DNA of 64,000 nt from UBA12202 sp049595035 (GTDB lineage Bacteria; Pseudomonadota; Alphaproteobacteria; Puniceispirillales; UBA1172), in contig JBMYKD010000007.1 of NCBI GenBank assembly GCA_049595035.1, forward strand, positions 31,473-95,472, written 5' to 3'. Made by a program: the position numbers and the translations under genes. The notes under the pieces were generated by a model. It was not told the DNA's origin. It saw nothing but the letters and a program-made list of their open reading frames with translations, and made no database searches. The stretch's first letter is position 1. Each line of letters opens with the position of its first letter. Below, one piece after another: positions 41,532-51,132 of this stretch.

Positions 41532-43067
41532 TTAGGCGAAACTCTTGGCGTAACCGTCAAGTTCAGCAACAAGTTTTTCTTTCGTATCATCAGACACCGC
41601 TTTTTCCTCACGGATAGTCTTTAGAATAGCGGCACCTGCCCCACGCATATGGGTAAGCAAACCATCTTCGAAACGGCCTACATCAGATAACGCAATACCA
41701 TCGAGATAGCCATTCACACCGGCAAAGATAGATACCACCTGCTCTTCAACAGGCATTGGTGAATATTGCGGCTGTTTCAACAATTCTGTCAGACGGGCGC
41801 CACGATCCAGCAATTGTCTGGTAGATGCATCCATATCGGAAGCAAACTGGGCAAACGCGGCCATTTCCCGATACTGGGCCAGTTCCAGTTTGATAGAACC
41901 GGCAACCTGTTTCATGGCTTTAATCTGGGCGGCGGAACCCACACGACTAACAGACAGACCGACATTCACCGCAGGCCGGATACCCTGATAGAACAGATCA
42001 GTTTCAAGGAAGATCTGACCATCTGTAATCGAAATCACATTTGTTGGAATAAAGGCCGACACGTCACCGCCCTGAGTTTCAATAACCGGCAATGCTGTCA
42101 GGGAGCCAAGACCATTATCTTCGTTCAGCTTGGCGGCACGTTCTAGCAGACGGGAATGCAGATAGAACACATCACCCGGATATGCTTCACGACCCGGAGG
42201 ACGACGCAGAAGCAGGGACATCTGGCGATAGGCCACCGCCTGCTTTGATAGATCATCATAAACGATCACGGCATGCATGCCATTATCACGGAAATATTCA
42301 CCCATGGCACAAGCGGTATAAGGCGCAATAAACTGAAGCGGAGCCGGATCAGAAGCAGTTGCGGCAACAACAATGGAATATTCCATTGCACCATTTTCTT
42401 CGAGAGTCCGGACAATCTGAGCAACTGTTGAACGTTTTTGCCCAACCGCTACATAAATGCAGAATAGTTTCTGCGAATCATCTTTGCCAGCGGCATCATT
42501 AACGGATTTCTGGTTAATGAATGCATCAACAGCAATAGCGGTTTTGCCTGTTTGTCTGTCACCAATAATAAGTTCACGCTGGCCACGACCAATCGGGATA
42601 AGGCTGTCAATGGCTTTAAGGCCAGTCTGCATCGGTTCATGCACAGATTTCCGCGGCATAATGCCTGGGGCTTTTACTTCAACCCGGCGGCGTTCTCCAC
42701 CTTCAATCGGGCCTTTACCATCAATCGGATTACCAAGACCGTCGACCACCCGTCCAAGCAGCCCCTTACCGGTTGGCACATCAACGATAGCGCCTGTTCT
42801 GCGTACGATAGTGCCTTCGCTGATATCACGGTCATCACCGAAAATCACGATTCCGACATTATCGCTTTCAAGGTTAAGCGCCATGCCCTTGATGCCGCCG
42901 TCAAATTCCACCATCTCACCAGCACGGACTTCATCAAGGCCGTATACTCTGGCAATACCATCACCGACCGATAAAACCCGGCCAACTTCGGCGACTTCAG
43001 CCTCACTTCCGAAATTAGTGATCTGTTCCTTAATAATAGCTGAAATTTCAGCGGCGCGAATGTCCAT
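41532..43067 (-). CDS. atpA: ATP synthase alpha subunit
   Basis: 511 residues. Non-catalytic nucleotide-binding subunit of F1: P-loop GDRQTGKTAIAVD, YVAVGQKRSTVAQIV and the alpha signature PGREAYPGDVFYLHSRLLER. Its start codon overlaps the atpH stop by one base. Conserved at full length. Confidence 0.98.
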   Translation of the reverse strand: MDIRAAEISAIIKEQITNFGSEAEVAEVGRVLSVGDGIARVYGLDEVRAGEMVEFDGGIKGMALNLESDNVGIVIFGDDRDISEGTIVRRTGAIVDVPTGKGLLGRVVDGLGNPIDGKGPIEGGERRRVEVKAPGIMPRKSVHEPMQTGLKAIDSLIPIGRGQRELIIGDRQTGKTAIAVDAFINQKSVNDAAGKDDSQKLFCIYVAVGQKRSTVAQIVRTLEENGAMEYSIVVAATASDPAPLQFIAPYTACAMGEYFRDNGMHAVIVYDDLSKQAVAYRQMSLLLRRPPGREAYPGDVFYLHSRLLERAAKLNEDNGLGSLTALPVIETQGGDVSAFIPTNVISITDGQIFLETDLFYQGIRPAVNVGLSVSRVGSAAQIKAMKQVAGSIKLELAQYREMAAFAQFASDMDASTRQLLDRGARLTELLKQPQYSPMPVEEQVVSIFAGVNGYLDGIALSDVGRFEDGLLTHMRGAGAAILKTIREEKAVSDDTKEKLVAELDGYAKSFA

Positions 43068-43618
43068 TACCCAACACCCTTCATAGCGGCTTCAAGCCGG
43101 TTCAGTTTCGTTTTGATCGATGTATCAATCATGCGAGATCCGATACGCACCACCAGACCACCAATCAAGGAAGGATCAACAGAGGTTTCCAGAGCAATTT
43201 TATCACTCTTGGTCACGCTTGCGATTGCTTCCATGACGTCAGCCTCATGAGACGCATCAAGAGGAACAGCCGAGATGACTTCTGCCGAAATCTCACCCCG
43301 ACGTTTGGCCAGATCGGCCAAGAAACTCTTAATCATTTGTGGCAAGGCAAAAAGCCGGCCATTTTTACATATGGTTCCAATAAACTTGATCATCAGATCG
43401 TCGGCACCGGATTTGGTCAGCACCGCTTGCATAATCTTAGCCTGATCATCCCGGCTCATAGCAGATGACATAATCACATTCCGCAAATCATCAGATTCGC
43501 CAATCATGGTTTCCATGTTAGCAAGGTTATGGGCAATAACATCAATCTTGCCCATGCTATCAGCAAGCTCAAAAAGAGCTTTAACATATCGTTTGGCTAA
43601 ACTAGCACTAGATGACAT
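43067..43618 (-). CDS. atpH: ATP synthase delta subunit
   Basis: 183 residues. Stalk subunit that links the alpha3beta3 head to the Fo b-subunit. N-terminal helical bundle (SLAKRYVKALFELAD) and a C-terminal portion ending in DPSLIGGLVVRIGSRMIDTSIKTKLNRL, the usual signature. First gene of the F1 operon; the Fo genes are not in this window, which is normal for alphaproteobacteria. Confidence 0.97.
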   Translation of the reverse strand: MSSSASLAKRYVKALFELADSMGKIDVIAHNLANMETMIGESDDLRNVIMSSAMSRDDQAKIMQAVLTKSGADDLMIKFIGTICKNGRLFALPQMIKSFLADLAKRRGEISAEVISAVPLDASHEADVMEAIASVTKSDKIALETSVDPSLIGGLVVRIGSRMIDTSIKTKLNRLEAAMKGVG

Positions 43619-43721
43619 GGAGCGGTTATCCCCCGGCCAAAATGGTCAGTGGAAAATCAGGAAACACATCCATCAGCCCCAAGACCTGTTTGTTATCAAA
43701 ATACATATTGAGAAGGTTGCT

Positions 43722-43751
43722 ATCATAGGAAAAACCCTAAAGCAAGATCAA
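43722..43751 (-). promoter_or_regulatory. promoter of the atpHAGDC operon
   Basis: On the minus strand, TTGATC (43751-43746), an 18-base spacer and TATGAT (43727-43722). It lies about 105 bases before the atpH start in the 210-base gap behind priA. Two short inverted repeats just upstream (GCGG..CCGC and GATGA..TCATC around 43757-43790) may help end priA transcription, but no T-run follows. Confidence 0.55.
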
Positions 43752-43828
43752 TGCGATGATTTTACGTCATCAGCGGCAAAATGACCGCATTCTTTTATAA
43801 AAAATATTAAAATCCGGCAAAATTATCA

Positions 43829-46036
43829 TTAAAAGAAACTTACCGGATCAATATCAATCTGACAATTGATCGCTGAAGGTATGGTGATCTGGGCCAGCCA
43901 TGATGAAATCACACGCTGTAAGTTCACATCACGCCCAGATTTTAACAAGAATCGCACCCGATAATTGCGCCGCAACAGGCGTAAAGGTGCCGGTGCCGGC
44001 CCTAATAGCGTTACTCCTTCAAAATTTGGCCAGCCTGTCACCATCTGTCTGGCTATCTTCGTTAATCTGGCTTCATCACGGCCAGACAGAATCACCGCAG
44101 CTAACCGTCCATAAGGTGGCATATCAGCCTCTTTCCGTGCCGCTTTCTCGGCGGCGATAAAGCCATCCCTGTCATCATGAATCAAACTTTGTAACACCAT
44201 CGATTCTGGCATAGCCGTCTGCAGAAGCACCTGACCGGGCCGTTCCGCCCTTCCAGCGCGGCCTGCTACCTGGGTTAACAGTTGCCAACTCAATTCTCCT
44301 CCACGCAAATCGGCTCCGCCAAGTCCCAAATCTGCATCCACCACCCCAACCAGAGTCAAATCCGGAAAATGATGACCTTTTGCAACCATCTGGGTGCCGA
44401 TAATAATATCAATGTCATCATTATGGACAGCTTTGAAAAACTGTTCGGCTAAAGCTGGCGTTGTGATCGCATCACTAGAAAATATCCCTTGCCGCGCATC
44501 GGGAAACCGCATCCCGACTTCTTCGGATAGTCTTTCCACGCCGGGGCCGCAAGGCATAATCATACCCTCTGTCTGGCAGGCTGGGCAATGCGTGGGAAAC
44601 CGGCTGTTATGCCCACAATGATGGCATCGTAATTCCCCTGCTGATTTATGCGTGACCAGCCATGTTGAACAGTTCGGGCAGACAATTCTTTCCCGACAAG
44701 ACAGGCAAAGCGACATCGGCGCATAACCCCGACGATTAAGAAACAATAGCACCTGTTCCTTATGTTCCAGTGCTTTGCCAATAGCATCAACCAGCGGCGG
44801 TGACAGCCAGCGGCGGCGTTCAGCGGGGGTTTTACCAAGATCAATCAGTTTAATATCTGGCATGCCTGCCGCCCCATATCGTGACATCAACCGGATATGA
44901 CGGTATTTGCCTTGCTCAACATTAACCAGTGATTCGAGAGATGGTGTTGCCGAGGACAGAATAACCGGAATCTGACTTAATCTTGCCCTGAGAACCGCCA
45001 TATCCCGCGCATGATAATGTACTCCATCCTGCTGGCGAAAGCTCAGCTCATGTTCTTCATCAACAACAATGATACCGGGATCACGAAAAGGCAGGAATAA
45101 AGCGGAACGAGCACCTGCAACCACCATAGGGACTCCATTTATGGCATCGCGCCAGACGGCGCGGCGGCGACGGTCACTTAATCCAGAATGCCATAAATGC
45201 GGGCGGAACCCGAATCGCTCATGGCATCTTGCCTCAAATGCCTGTGAAAGGGCAATTTCCGGCAATAGGATCAATGCCTGCCGGCCTGCTTTCAGAGCTT
45301 CGGCTACTGCTTCAAAATAAACTTCTGTCTTTCCTGATCCGGTTACCCCATCAAGCAGAAAGGCTTCATATTGTTGCGCCATAACCGAATCAGCCAGAAT
45401 TTTTGCCGCTCCCGATTGTTCATCTGTCAGATGTTGCTGGCGTCCCTTCATCATGGTGCTATCAAAGCCATGTTCCATGGCATGATCCGGCTTGATGGGT
45501 ATAGCGGCAAGCAGACCATCCTCACACATGGACTTGATCGTGGTGGCGGTTGCCCCCGTCATATGACGAATAGCGGACAGCGTTTCCGGCATTTTTCCTG
45601 CTAATTCGGTCAGAATCGACTGCCGTCGGCTTGTCTTGGCCTGATCTGGCGTTGCCACCACCTGATACCCTATGGATAAAGCATCTGCTTTCAGGGCTGA
45701 TGGCACCGAACAGGCCATTTTCAGAACCAATCCCGGTTTCTGCAGATACCATCTGGCCACCCATTCCATGAATTGTTGCATGGGTGGGGTAAGATAATAA
45801 TGCGCATCATATGGCGTGACTGTTTTCAATGTCATGCCACTGATATTTTCATCCGTGGCGTGACCAGTAACCAATCCCACAACGTCACGCTTACCTAGTG
45901 GTGTGGATACTAACTGGCCAATATGCAAGGCAACATCACAACGATAAGTCAAAGCACCATCAACATGCGGCAAGGCAGTTGCCGGCACGACTTTAATCGG
46001 CGTATCTTTTGGAATATATGTGTCCATGGCTGACAT
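43829..46036 (-). CDS. priA: primosomal helicase PriA
   Basis: 735-residue superfamily 2 helicase that restarts stalled replication forks. N-terminal DNA-binding part, helicase lobes with Walker A GVTGSGKTEVYF, Walker B VVDEEHE, SATPS, and a zinc-binding insert with eight cysteines (CLSC..CPNC..CHHC..CPAC) between the motor lobes, then GTQMVAKGHHFPDLTLVG and the QVAGRAGRAE motif. The Walker B reads DEEHE where DEEHD is usual, a mild change. An ATG three codons in is an equal start candidate. Confidence 0.96.
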   Translation of the reverse strand: MSAMDTYIPKDTPIKVVPATALPHVDGALTYRCDVALHIGQLVSTPLGKRDVVGLVTGHATDENISGMTLKTVTPYDAHYYLTPPMQQFMEWVARWYLQKPGLVLKMACSVPSALKADALSIGYQVVATPDQAKTSRRQSILTELAGKMPETLSAIRHMTGATATTIKSMCEDGLLAAIPIKPDHAMEHGFDSTMMKGRQQHLTDEQSGAAKILADSVMAQQYEAFLLDGVTGSGKTEVYFEAVAEALKAGRQALILLPEIALSQAFEARCHERFGFRPHLWHSGLSDRRRRAVWRDAINGVPMVVAGARSALFLPFRDPGIIVVDEEHELSFRQQDGVHYHARDMAVLRARLSQIPVILSSATPSLESLVNVEQGKYRHIRLMSRYGAAGMPDIKLIDLGKTPAERRRWLSPPLVDAIGKALEHKEQVLLFLNRRGYAPMSLCLSCRERIVCPNCSTWLVTHKSAGELRCHHCGHNSRFPTHCPACQTEGMIMPCGPGVERLSEEVGMRFPDARQGIFSSDAITTPALAEQFFKAVHNDDIDIIIGTQMVAKGHHFPDLTLVGVVDADLGLGGADLRGGELSWQLLTQVAGRAGRAERPGQVLLQTAMPESMVLQSLIHDDRDGFIAAEKAARKEADMPPYGRLAAVILSGRDEARLTKIARQMVTGWPNFEGVTLLGPAPAPLRLLRRNYRVRFLLKSGRDVNLQRVISSWLAQITIPSAINCQIDIDPVSFF

Positions 46037-46181
46037 TAATGGCTATGATTTCCTTGATATTTATCTGCATTGTTAGCGTCACAGGCTAGCACTTTCTGCT
46101 GTCTTGGGCTAATATGCTTTCAGAAAAAATTAATCACGCCATATTTAACAGCCATAGCGCAAATTGAAGGATACCTGACGC

Positions 46182-46835
46182 ATGAAACTTTTTCTTGATA
46201 CCGCCAATATTGATGAAATCAAAGCGCTTAAAGACACCGGTTTCGTTGATGGCGTGACCACCAACCCATCCCTCATTGCAAAATCAGGCCGTGACCTGAT
46301 GGATACCATCGCCGAGATTTGTGAGCTTGTGGACGGCCCTGTGAGCGCAGAAGTCACCGCAACTGATGCGGATACCATGCTGAAGGAAGGCCTTAAACTG
46401 GCCGCTATTGCCGATAATGTGGCGGTAAAGGTTCCCCTGACCGAAGCCGGATTAATGACATGCAAAACCTTAAGTGATCAGGGCACCATGGTTAATGTCA
46501 CGCTATGTTTTTCAGCTGCACAAGCATTGCTGGCGGCTAAGGCAGGGGCGCGATTTATCTCACCTTTTGTTGGCCGTCTGGATGATATTGGCAGTGATGG
46601 CATGACCCTGATTGAAGAAATTGTTATCATTTATGCGAATTATGACATGCCAACAGAAGTTCTGGTCGCATCAGTGCGCGGGGTTCAGCATGTTGTTGAT
46701 GCCGCCATGATGGGGGCAGATGTTGCTACCGTGCCGCCACAAGTCATATCAGCCATGTTCAAGCACCCATTGACCGATAAAGGTCTGGCCGCGTTTCTTT
46801 CGGATTGGGAAAAAACCGGACAATCTATTCTCTAG
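46182..46835 (+). CDS. tal: transaldolase (TalC/FSA-type)
   Basis: 217-residue short transaldolase of the TalC/fructose-6-phosphate aldolase group. TIM barrel with MKLFLDTANIDEIK, DGVTTNPSLIAKSG, the Schiff-base Lys in NVAVKVPLTEAG and FISPFVGRLDDIG. Transfers dihydroxyacetone units between sugar phosphates in the pentose-phosphate pathway; some members act as aldolases and sequence alone does not settle which. GAAGGA lies about ten bases before the start. Divergent from priA. Confidence 0.94.
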   Translation: MKLFLDTANIDEIKALKDTGFVDGVTTNPSLIAKSGRDLMDTIAEICELVDGPVSAEVTATDADTMLKEGLKLAAIADNVAVKVPLTEAGLMTCKTLSDQGTMVNVTLCFSAAQALLAAKAGARFISPFVGRLDDIGSDGMTLIEEIVIIYANYDMPTEVLVASVRGVQHVVDAAMMGADVATVPPQVISAMFKHPLTDKGLAAFLSDWEKTGQSIL

Positions 46836-46861
46836 CAGATATTAATTGGGCCCTGTTGCCG

Positions 46862-47446
46862 ATGACCAGTAGCGAAAAAAACAGCATCATTGATCTTAAT
46901 CATACACTGACACTGAAAGCGCAGGAAGATATGCGCCATGTCAAAAGAAAACATCAGATGCTTGTTGATAACAGCATGGCTAATCAGGATGCCAACCTGC
47001 GGCTTTATCATGCCGATCTGATTCTGCTAGCGGCATCCAGCCAGAATGATATCGCTGATGCGATTGCTACCTATCTGCCAGAAATCCTTGATGTGGCGGC
47101 GGCAAAGCTGATCACCACTCCGGATAGCAGCCTTTCCGGTCTTAGCCAAGTGCTTGTGGTATCAATAGATGCATTTCATGAATTAACCTGCATGAATGGC
47201 ATTTTTCTGGGGCCTGTCAATTATGCCCAGCAATCCGTCTGTGATGCCGCAAATATCCAACAGCCGGAAAGCATAGCATGTGTACGGCTGCCAGATGATC
47301 TGCCCGGTACTACCGGGGCTTCCCTTCTGTTACTGGCAGGCAGGAATAAGGATAGTTTCACAGCCAGTCATGGCACCGACTTGCTGGAACAACTGGTCAT
47401 GAAAATCGCTGTTGCGATGGTGGCGCGGCCAGCGTTAGGCGCGTGA
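46862..47446 (+). CDS. DUF484 family protein (GAF-like)
   Basis: 194 residues from the ATG at 46862, 26 bases after tal; a longer frame overlapping tal is less likely. The N-terminal part has a coiled-coil-like helix (MRHVKRKHQMLVDNS) and the rest resembles the GAF-like fold of DUF484. This family regularly precedes xerC, as here (ATGA overlap). Its function is unknown, though the pairing suggests a link to chromosome dimer resolution or cell-cycle signalling. Confidence 0.82.
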   Translation: MTSSEKNSIIDLNHTLTLKAQEDMRHVKRKHQMLVDNSMANQDANLRLYHADLILLAASSQNDIADAIATYLPEILDVAAAKLITTPDSSLSGLSQVLVVSIDAFHELTCMNGIFLGPVNYAQQSVCDAANIQQPESIACVRLPDDLPGTTGASLLLLAGRNKDSFTASHGTDLLEQLVMKIAVAMVARPALGA

Positions 47447-48345
47447 TGACCATATCTGTTCTTGAAGTCTGGCTAGAATGGCTGGAACGTGAACGGCGAT
47501 CATCTCCAAAAACATGTGAAGCATATGCCCGTGATGTGAAAGCATGGCTCCATTTTCTTGATGAAAAATCCTGTCCACCTGACCAATTCGACCGCAGACA
47601 TGCCCGCGAATATCTGGGATTACTGACTGATCGCACCATAGCCGCCACAAGTATTGCCCGCAAATTGTCATCCATAAGAAGCTATTATCGCTTTGCCATG
47701 CGTCAGCAATTTTATGACGATATTGATCTAACCCCTTTAAAAGCCCCGCGGGTGAAAGCCCCTCTGCCCAAATCCATTGCCGCACCAGATATCAAGGATA
47801 TGATCACAAGCATTAAGTCACTTGGACAACCGGCATGGATGGAAGCAAGGGATATCGCTGTCCTGACTTTGATTTATGGAACGGGATTGCGCATATCCGA
47901 AGCCCTGAGCCTGACCCGTGGCGACGCTCCCTTTGGGGAATGGCTCCGGATTACGGGCAAAGGCGGCAAAACCCGTGATGTGCCTATTCTGGATATTGTT
48001 CGCGCTACCACTGATCACTGGCTATCCCTATCACCGGCAAGCGATCATGCTGATGCGCCGCTTTTCATTGCTAATAGAGGCGGGCCTTTACATGCGCGGG
48101 CGGTTCAACGGCTGGTGGAAACCCTGCGCTATCATTTAGGGCTGGAAAATCACACCACGCCACATGCGCTTCGTCATGCCTTTGCTACTCATATGCTGGC
48201 AGGTGGTGGTGATTTGCGGGCGATACAGGCCTTGCTGGGGCATGCCAGCCTGACCACAACCCAGCGTTATACCCATGTTGATGAACGCGCCCTAACAGAT
48301 ATTCACCGCGCCACCCATCCCCGCGCGAGGCATGTCAAAAAATAG
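47443..48345 (+). CDS. xerC: tyrosine recombinase XerC
   Basis: 300 residues. N-terminal SAM-like core-binding domain (about 5-90) and catalytic domain with Arg in YGTGLRISEAL, Lys in GKGGKTRDVPI, HALRHAFATH, the LGHASLTTTQRYTHVD box with the final His and nucleophile Tyr. Works with XerD at dif to resolve chromosome dimers. Coupled to DUF484, the normal chromosomal place, so this is not a mobile-element integrase. Confidence 0.94.
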   Translation: MMTISVLEVWLEWLERERRSSPKTCEAYARDVKAWLHFLDEKSCPPDQFDRRHAREYLGLLTDRTIAATSIARKLSSIRSYYRFAMRQQFYDDIDLTPLKAPRVKAPLPKSIAAPDIKDMITSIKSLGQPAWMEARDIAVLTLIYGTGLRISEALSLTRGDAPFGEWLRITGKGGKTRDVPILDIVRATTDHWLSLSPASDHADAPLFIANRGGPLHARAVQRLVETLRYHLGLENHTTPHALRHAFATHMLAGGGDLRAIQALLGHASLTTTQRYTHVDERALTDIHRATHPRARHVKK

Positions 48346-48384
48346 GGTATAGCCTGACGCGGAAACCCACACCCGTTCAGATAT

Positions 48385-49800
48385 TTAGATATGGATAGCG
48401 CGGCCTTCTACGGCTAGGGCGGCCTCTTTTACGGCTTCATTCAGGGTAGGATGGCCATGACAGGTGCGGGCGATATCTTCTGATGATGCGCCGAACGCCA
48501 TAGCAATAGCACATTCATGTATAAGGGTTCCAGCATCATGGCCTATGATATGCACGCCAAGCACCTGATCGGTTTTGGCATCGGCAAGGATTTTGACAAA
48601 TCCTTCATTATGGCCGGTGGCACGCGCACGGCTATTTGCCATGAATGGAAAGACCCCTTTATTATAATCAATGCTTGCGGCTTTCAGCTGTTCTTCTGTT
48701 TTGCCTAATGTCGCAATTTCAGGATCAGTATAGACAATCCCCGGCACCAGATCATAATCAACATGGCCGCTATGGCCTGCCATGATTTCAACCGCCGCGA
48801 TGCCATCTTCTTCGGCTTTATGCGCCAGCATGGGGCCAGCAATTACATCACCGATAGCAAATATGCCTTTGACCGAGGTTTCGAATTGCCCATCTACGCT
48901 AATGCGTCCGCGTTCATCCGTTTTGATATTCATTTCCTCTAGCCCCAAACCATCCGTATATGGCCGTCTGCCCACGGCAACAAGCACCACATCAGCTGTC
49001 AGCTTTTCCGTTTCACCCCCGTCAGACGGGATAATATCAAGAACAACACCGGATTTATTGGCCTTGGCCGATTTAACCGCTGTCCCCATACGGAATGTGA
49101 TGCCCTGCTTTTTCATTATCAATTTGAACTTGCTGGCTACATCAGCATCCATGCCGGGCAGGATACGCGGCAGATATTCCACCACCTCAACCTCAGCCCC
49201 AAGCCGCCGCCAGACTGTTGCCATTTCCAGTCCGATATAACCCCCGCCAATGACAATCATGCGTTTTGGCACTTTGGCTAATGCCAGCGCCCCTGTTGAT
49301 GAAACAATCCGCATTTCATCAATGGGGACATCTTTAAGTGGCTGAACATCCGACCCTGTGGCAATCAGAATACGATCAGCATTAATCTGATGCTGATCAC
49401 CAGCTTGATCAGTCACCGTTATCATATCGGCGGCGGTAATCATCGCCTTACCTTCGATATGAGTGATTTTATTTTTCCGCATCAGCAGCCTGATGCCATC
49501 TGTTAATCCGGCCACGACCTGATCCTTATTCGCCATCATCTTGGCCAGATCAAGTTTTGGCTTACCGGCAGATATCCCCAGTTCAGCTAATCCATCAGAT
49601 GCCAGTTCAGCATATTTTTCCGAGCTATTCAGCAAGGTTTTTGATGGAATGCATCCCACATTAAGACAAGTCCCGCCAAGCGTTGCCCGCATTTCGATAA
49701 TCGTGACGGTCATGCCAAGCTGGGCGGCACGGATAGCCGCCACATAGCCGCCAGGCCCGCCGCCAATGATGGCTAGATCTGTTTTTCTGGCTTCGCTCAT
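48385..49800 (-). CDS. lpd: dihydrolipoyl dehydrogenase (E3)
   Basis: 471-residue FAD disulfide oxidoreductase that reoxidises dihydrolipoyl groups. FAD loop AIIGGGPGGYVAAIRAAQ (10-27), redox disulfide Cys45-Cys50 in GGTCLNVGCIPSK, an NAD loop VIGGGYIGLEMA, and the C-terminal His-Glu pair in CHGHPTLNEAV. It is the last gene of sucA-sucB-lpd and so serves 2-oxoglutarate dehydrogenase; sharing with pyruvate dehydrogenase is possible. Confidence 0.97.
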   Translation of the reverse strand: MSEARKTDLAIIGGGPGGYVAAIRAAQLGMTVTIIEMRATLGGTCLNVGCIPSKTLLNSSEKYAELASDGLAELGISAGKPKLDLAKMMANKDQVVAGLTDGIRLLMRKNKITHIEGKAMITAADMITVTDQAGDQHQINADRILIATGSDVQPLKDVPIDEMRIVSSTGALALAKVPKRMIVIGGGYIGLEMATVWRRLGAEVEVVEYLPRILPGMDADVASKFKLIMKKQGITFRMGTAVKSAKANKSGVVLDIIPSDGGETEKLTADVVLVAVGRRPYTDGLGLEEMNIKTDERGRISVDGQFETSVKGIFAIGDVIAGPMLAHKAEEDGIAAVEIMAGHSGHVDYDLVPGIVYTDPEIATLGKTEEQLKAASIDYNKGVFPFMANSRARATGHNEGFVKILADAKTDQVLGVHIIGHDAGTLIHECAIAMAFGASSEDIARTCHGHPTLNEAVKEAALAVEGRAIHI

Positions 49801-49837
49801 ACCTGTTCCTTATCCTTCTGCAAGATAGGTTAATGCC

Positions 49838-51100
49838 CTAAAGCCCAATCAACAGACGTTTAGGGTCTTCAATGGATTGCTTGACGCGCACCAGAAAGGA
49901 TACCGCTTCACGTCCATCAATAATGCGGTGATCATAAGATAGCGCAAGATACATCATCGGTTTAATCACAATGCTGTCACCATCCTTGCCAGAAACAACA
50001 ACGGCCCGTTTCTGGATATTATGCATCCCCAGAATACCGCTTTGCGGAGGATTCAGAATAGGCGTCGACAACATTGAACCATAAATACCACCATTTGATA
50101 TGGTAAAGGTACCGTTGGACATATCAGCCATGCTAAGATTGCCCTGCCTTGCCTTTTCACCAAAGCTATTGATCGTTGCTTCTGTTTCAGCAAAGCTCAT
50201 GTGATCTGCATCTTTGAGGACTGGCACCACCAGCCCCTGCGGCGTACCAACGGCAACCCCGATATTATAATAGTTCTTATAAATGATATCTGTGCCATGA
50301 ATTTCTGCATTAACGGCCGGATAGTCTTTTAATGCTTCGATTACAGCGTGAACAAAAAAGCTCATAAAGCCGAGTTTAACGCCGTGTCGTTTTTCAAACC
50401 CGTCTTTATATTCGGCACGGATTGCCATGACTGCGCTCATATCCACTTCATTAAACGTGGTTAGCATGGCCGCTGTATTCTGGGCATCTTTTAGCCGGCG
50501 GGCAATCACTTGCCGCAAGCGTGACATAGGCACACGTTCTTCACGCGGCTGATCCGTGCGTGGTGCCAGAGGTGCCGGTGCCGGTGCAGTTGCTGCGGCA
50601 TGACTAAGGTCAGGAGAAGCCGGCGCTGATGGTGACGCCATTGCCGATAACACATCCCCTTTGGTTAGACGCCCATCCTTACCCGTGCCCGTCATCGCCT
50701 TAGGATCAAGATCATGTTCATCAACAAGACGGCGCACCGCTGGTGATAATGGCATTGCTTCAGCGGCTACATCAGATGCCGATTGCGCAATAGGTTTTTC
50801 TGTTTTCGCCGGCTGTTCAGCCTTTTTATCAGATGGTTTATCGGCAGGTGTTTCAGCCGCGGTACCCTCTTCGATAATGGCAAGCAGGGCATTAGCTTCA
50901 ACGGTTTCACCTTCACCAACAGACAGGCTGATCACTTTTCCACTAACTGGTGATGGCACATCAAGCGTAACTTTATCGGTTTCCAGCTCAGCCAGATTTT
51001 CATCTTTGCCAATATAATCACCCACAGCTTTTGTCCAGCGTGAAACTGTCGCTTCGGTGACTGATTCGCCAAGTGTAGGAACCTTGATTTCCATGCTCAT
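49838..51100 (-). CDS. sucB: 2-oxoglutarate dehydrogenase E2, dihydrolipoyl succinyltransferase
   Basis: 420 residues. Order: one lipoyl domain (1-78, lipoyl Lys43 in ETDKVTLD), an Ala/Pro/Lys-rich linker, a peripheral-subunit-binding domain (about 118-155, PAVRRLVDEHDLDP), a second linker rich in Ala and Pro, and the catalytic domain (about 190-420) with the His-Asp motif YDHRIIDGREAV near the end. A second ATG two codons in is also possible. An AGAAAGG site precedes the start. Confidence 0.97.
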   Translation of the reverse strand: MSMEIKVPTLGESVTEATVSRWTKAVGDYIGKDENLAELETDKVTLDVPSPVSGKVISLSVGEGETVEANALLAIIEEGTAAETPADKPSDKKAEQPAKTEKPIAQSASDVAAEAMPLSPAVRRLVDEHDLDPKAMTGTGKDGRLTKGDVLSAMASPSAPASPDLSHAAATAPAPAPLAPRTDQPREERVPMSRLRQVIARRLKDAQNTAAMLTTFNEVDMSAVMAIRAEYKDGFEKRHGVKLGFMSFFVHAVIEALKDYPAVNAEIHGTDIIYKNYYNIGVAVGTPQGLVVPVLKDADHMSFAETEATINSFGEKARQGNLSMADMSNGTFTISNGGIYGSMLSTPILNPPQSGILGMHNIQKRAVVVSGKDGDSIVIKPMMYLALSYDHRIIDGREAVSFLVRVKQSIEDPKRLLIGL

Positions 51101-51132
51101 GGATATGCCTTTCTCATTGCTAATCCCAATTG

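Noticed and set aside
42457..43086. Long Ser/Pro-rich open frame antisense to atpA
   Set aside because: Codon-phase shadow of a highly conserved ATP synthase gene.
47443..48345. Tyrosine recombinase as integrase of a genomic island
   Set aside because: It has XerC features and the standard tal-DUF484-xerC context; no attachment repeats or cargo are seen.
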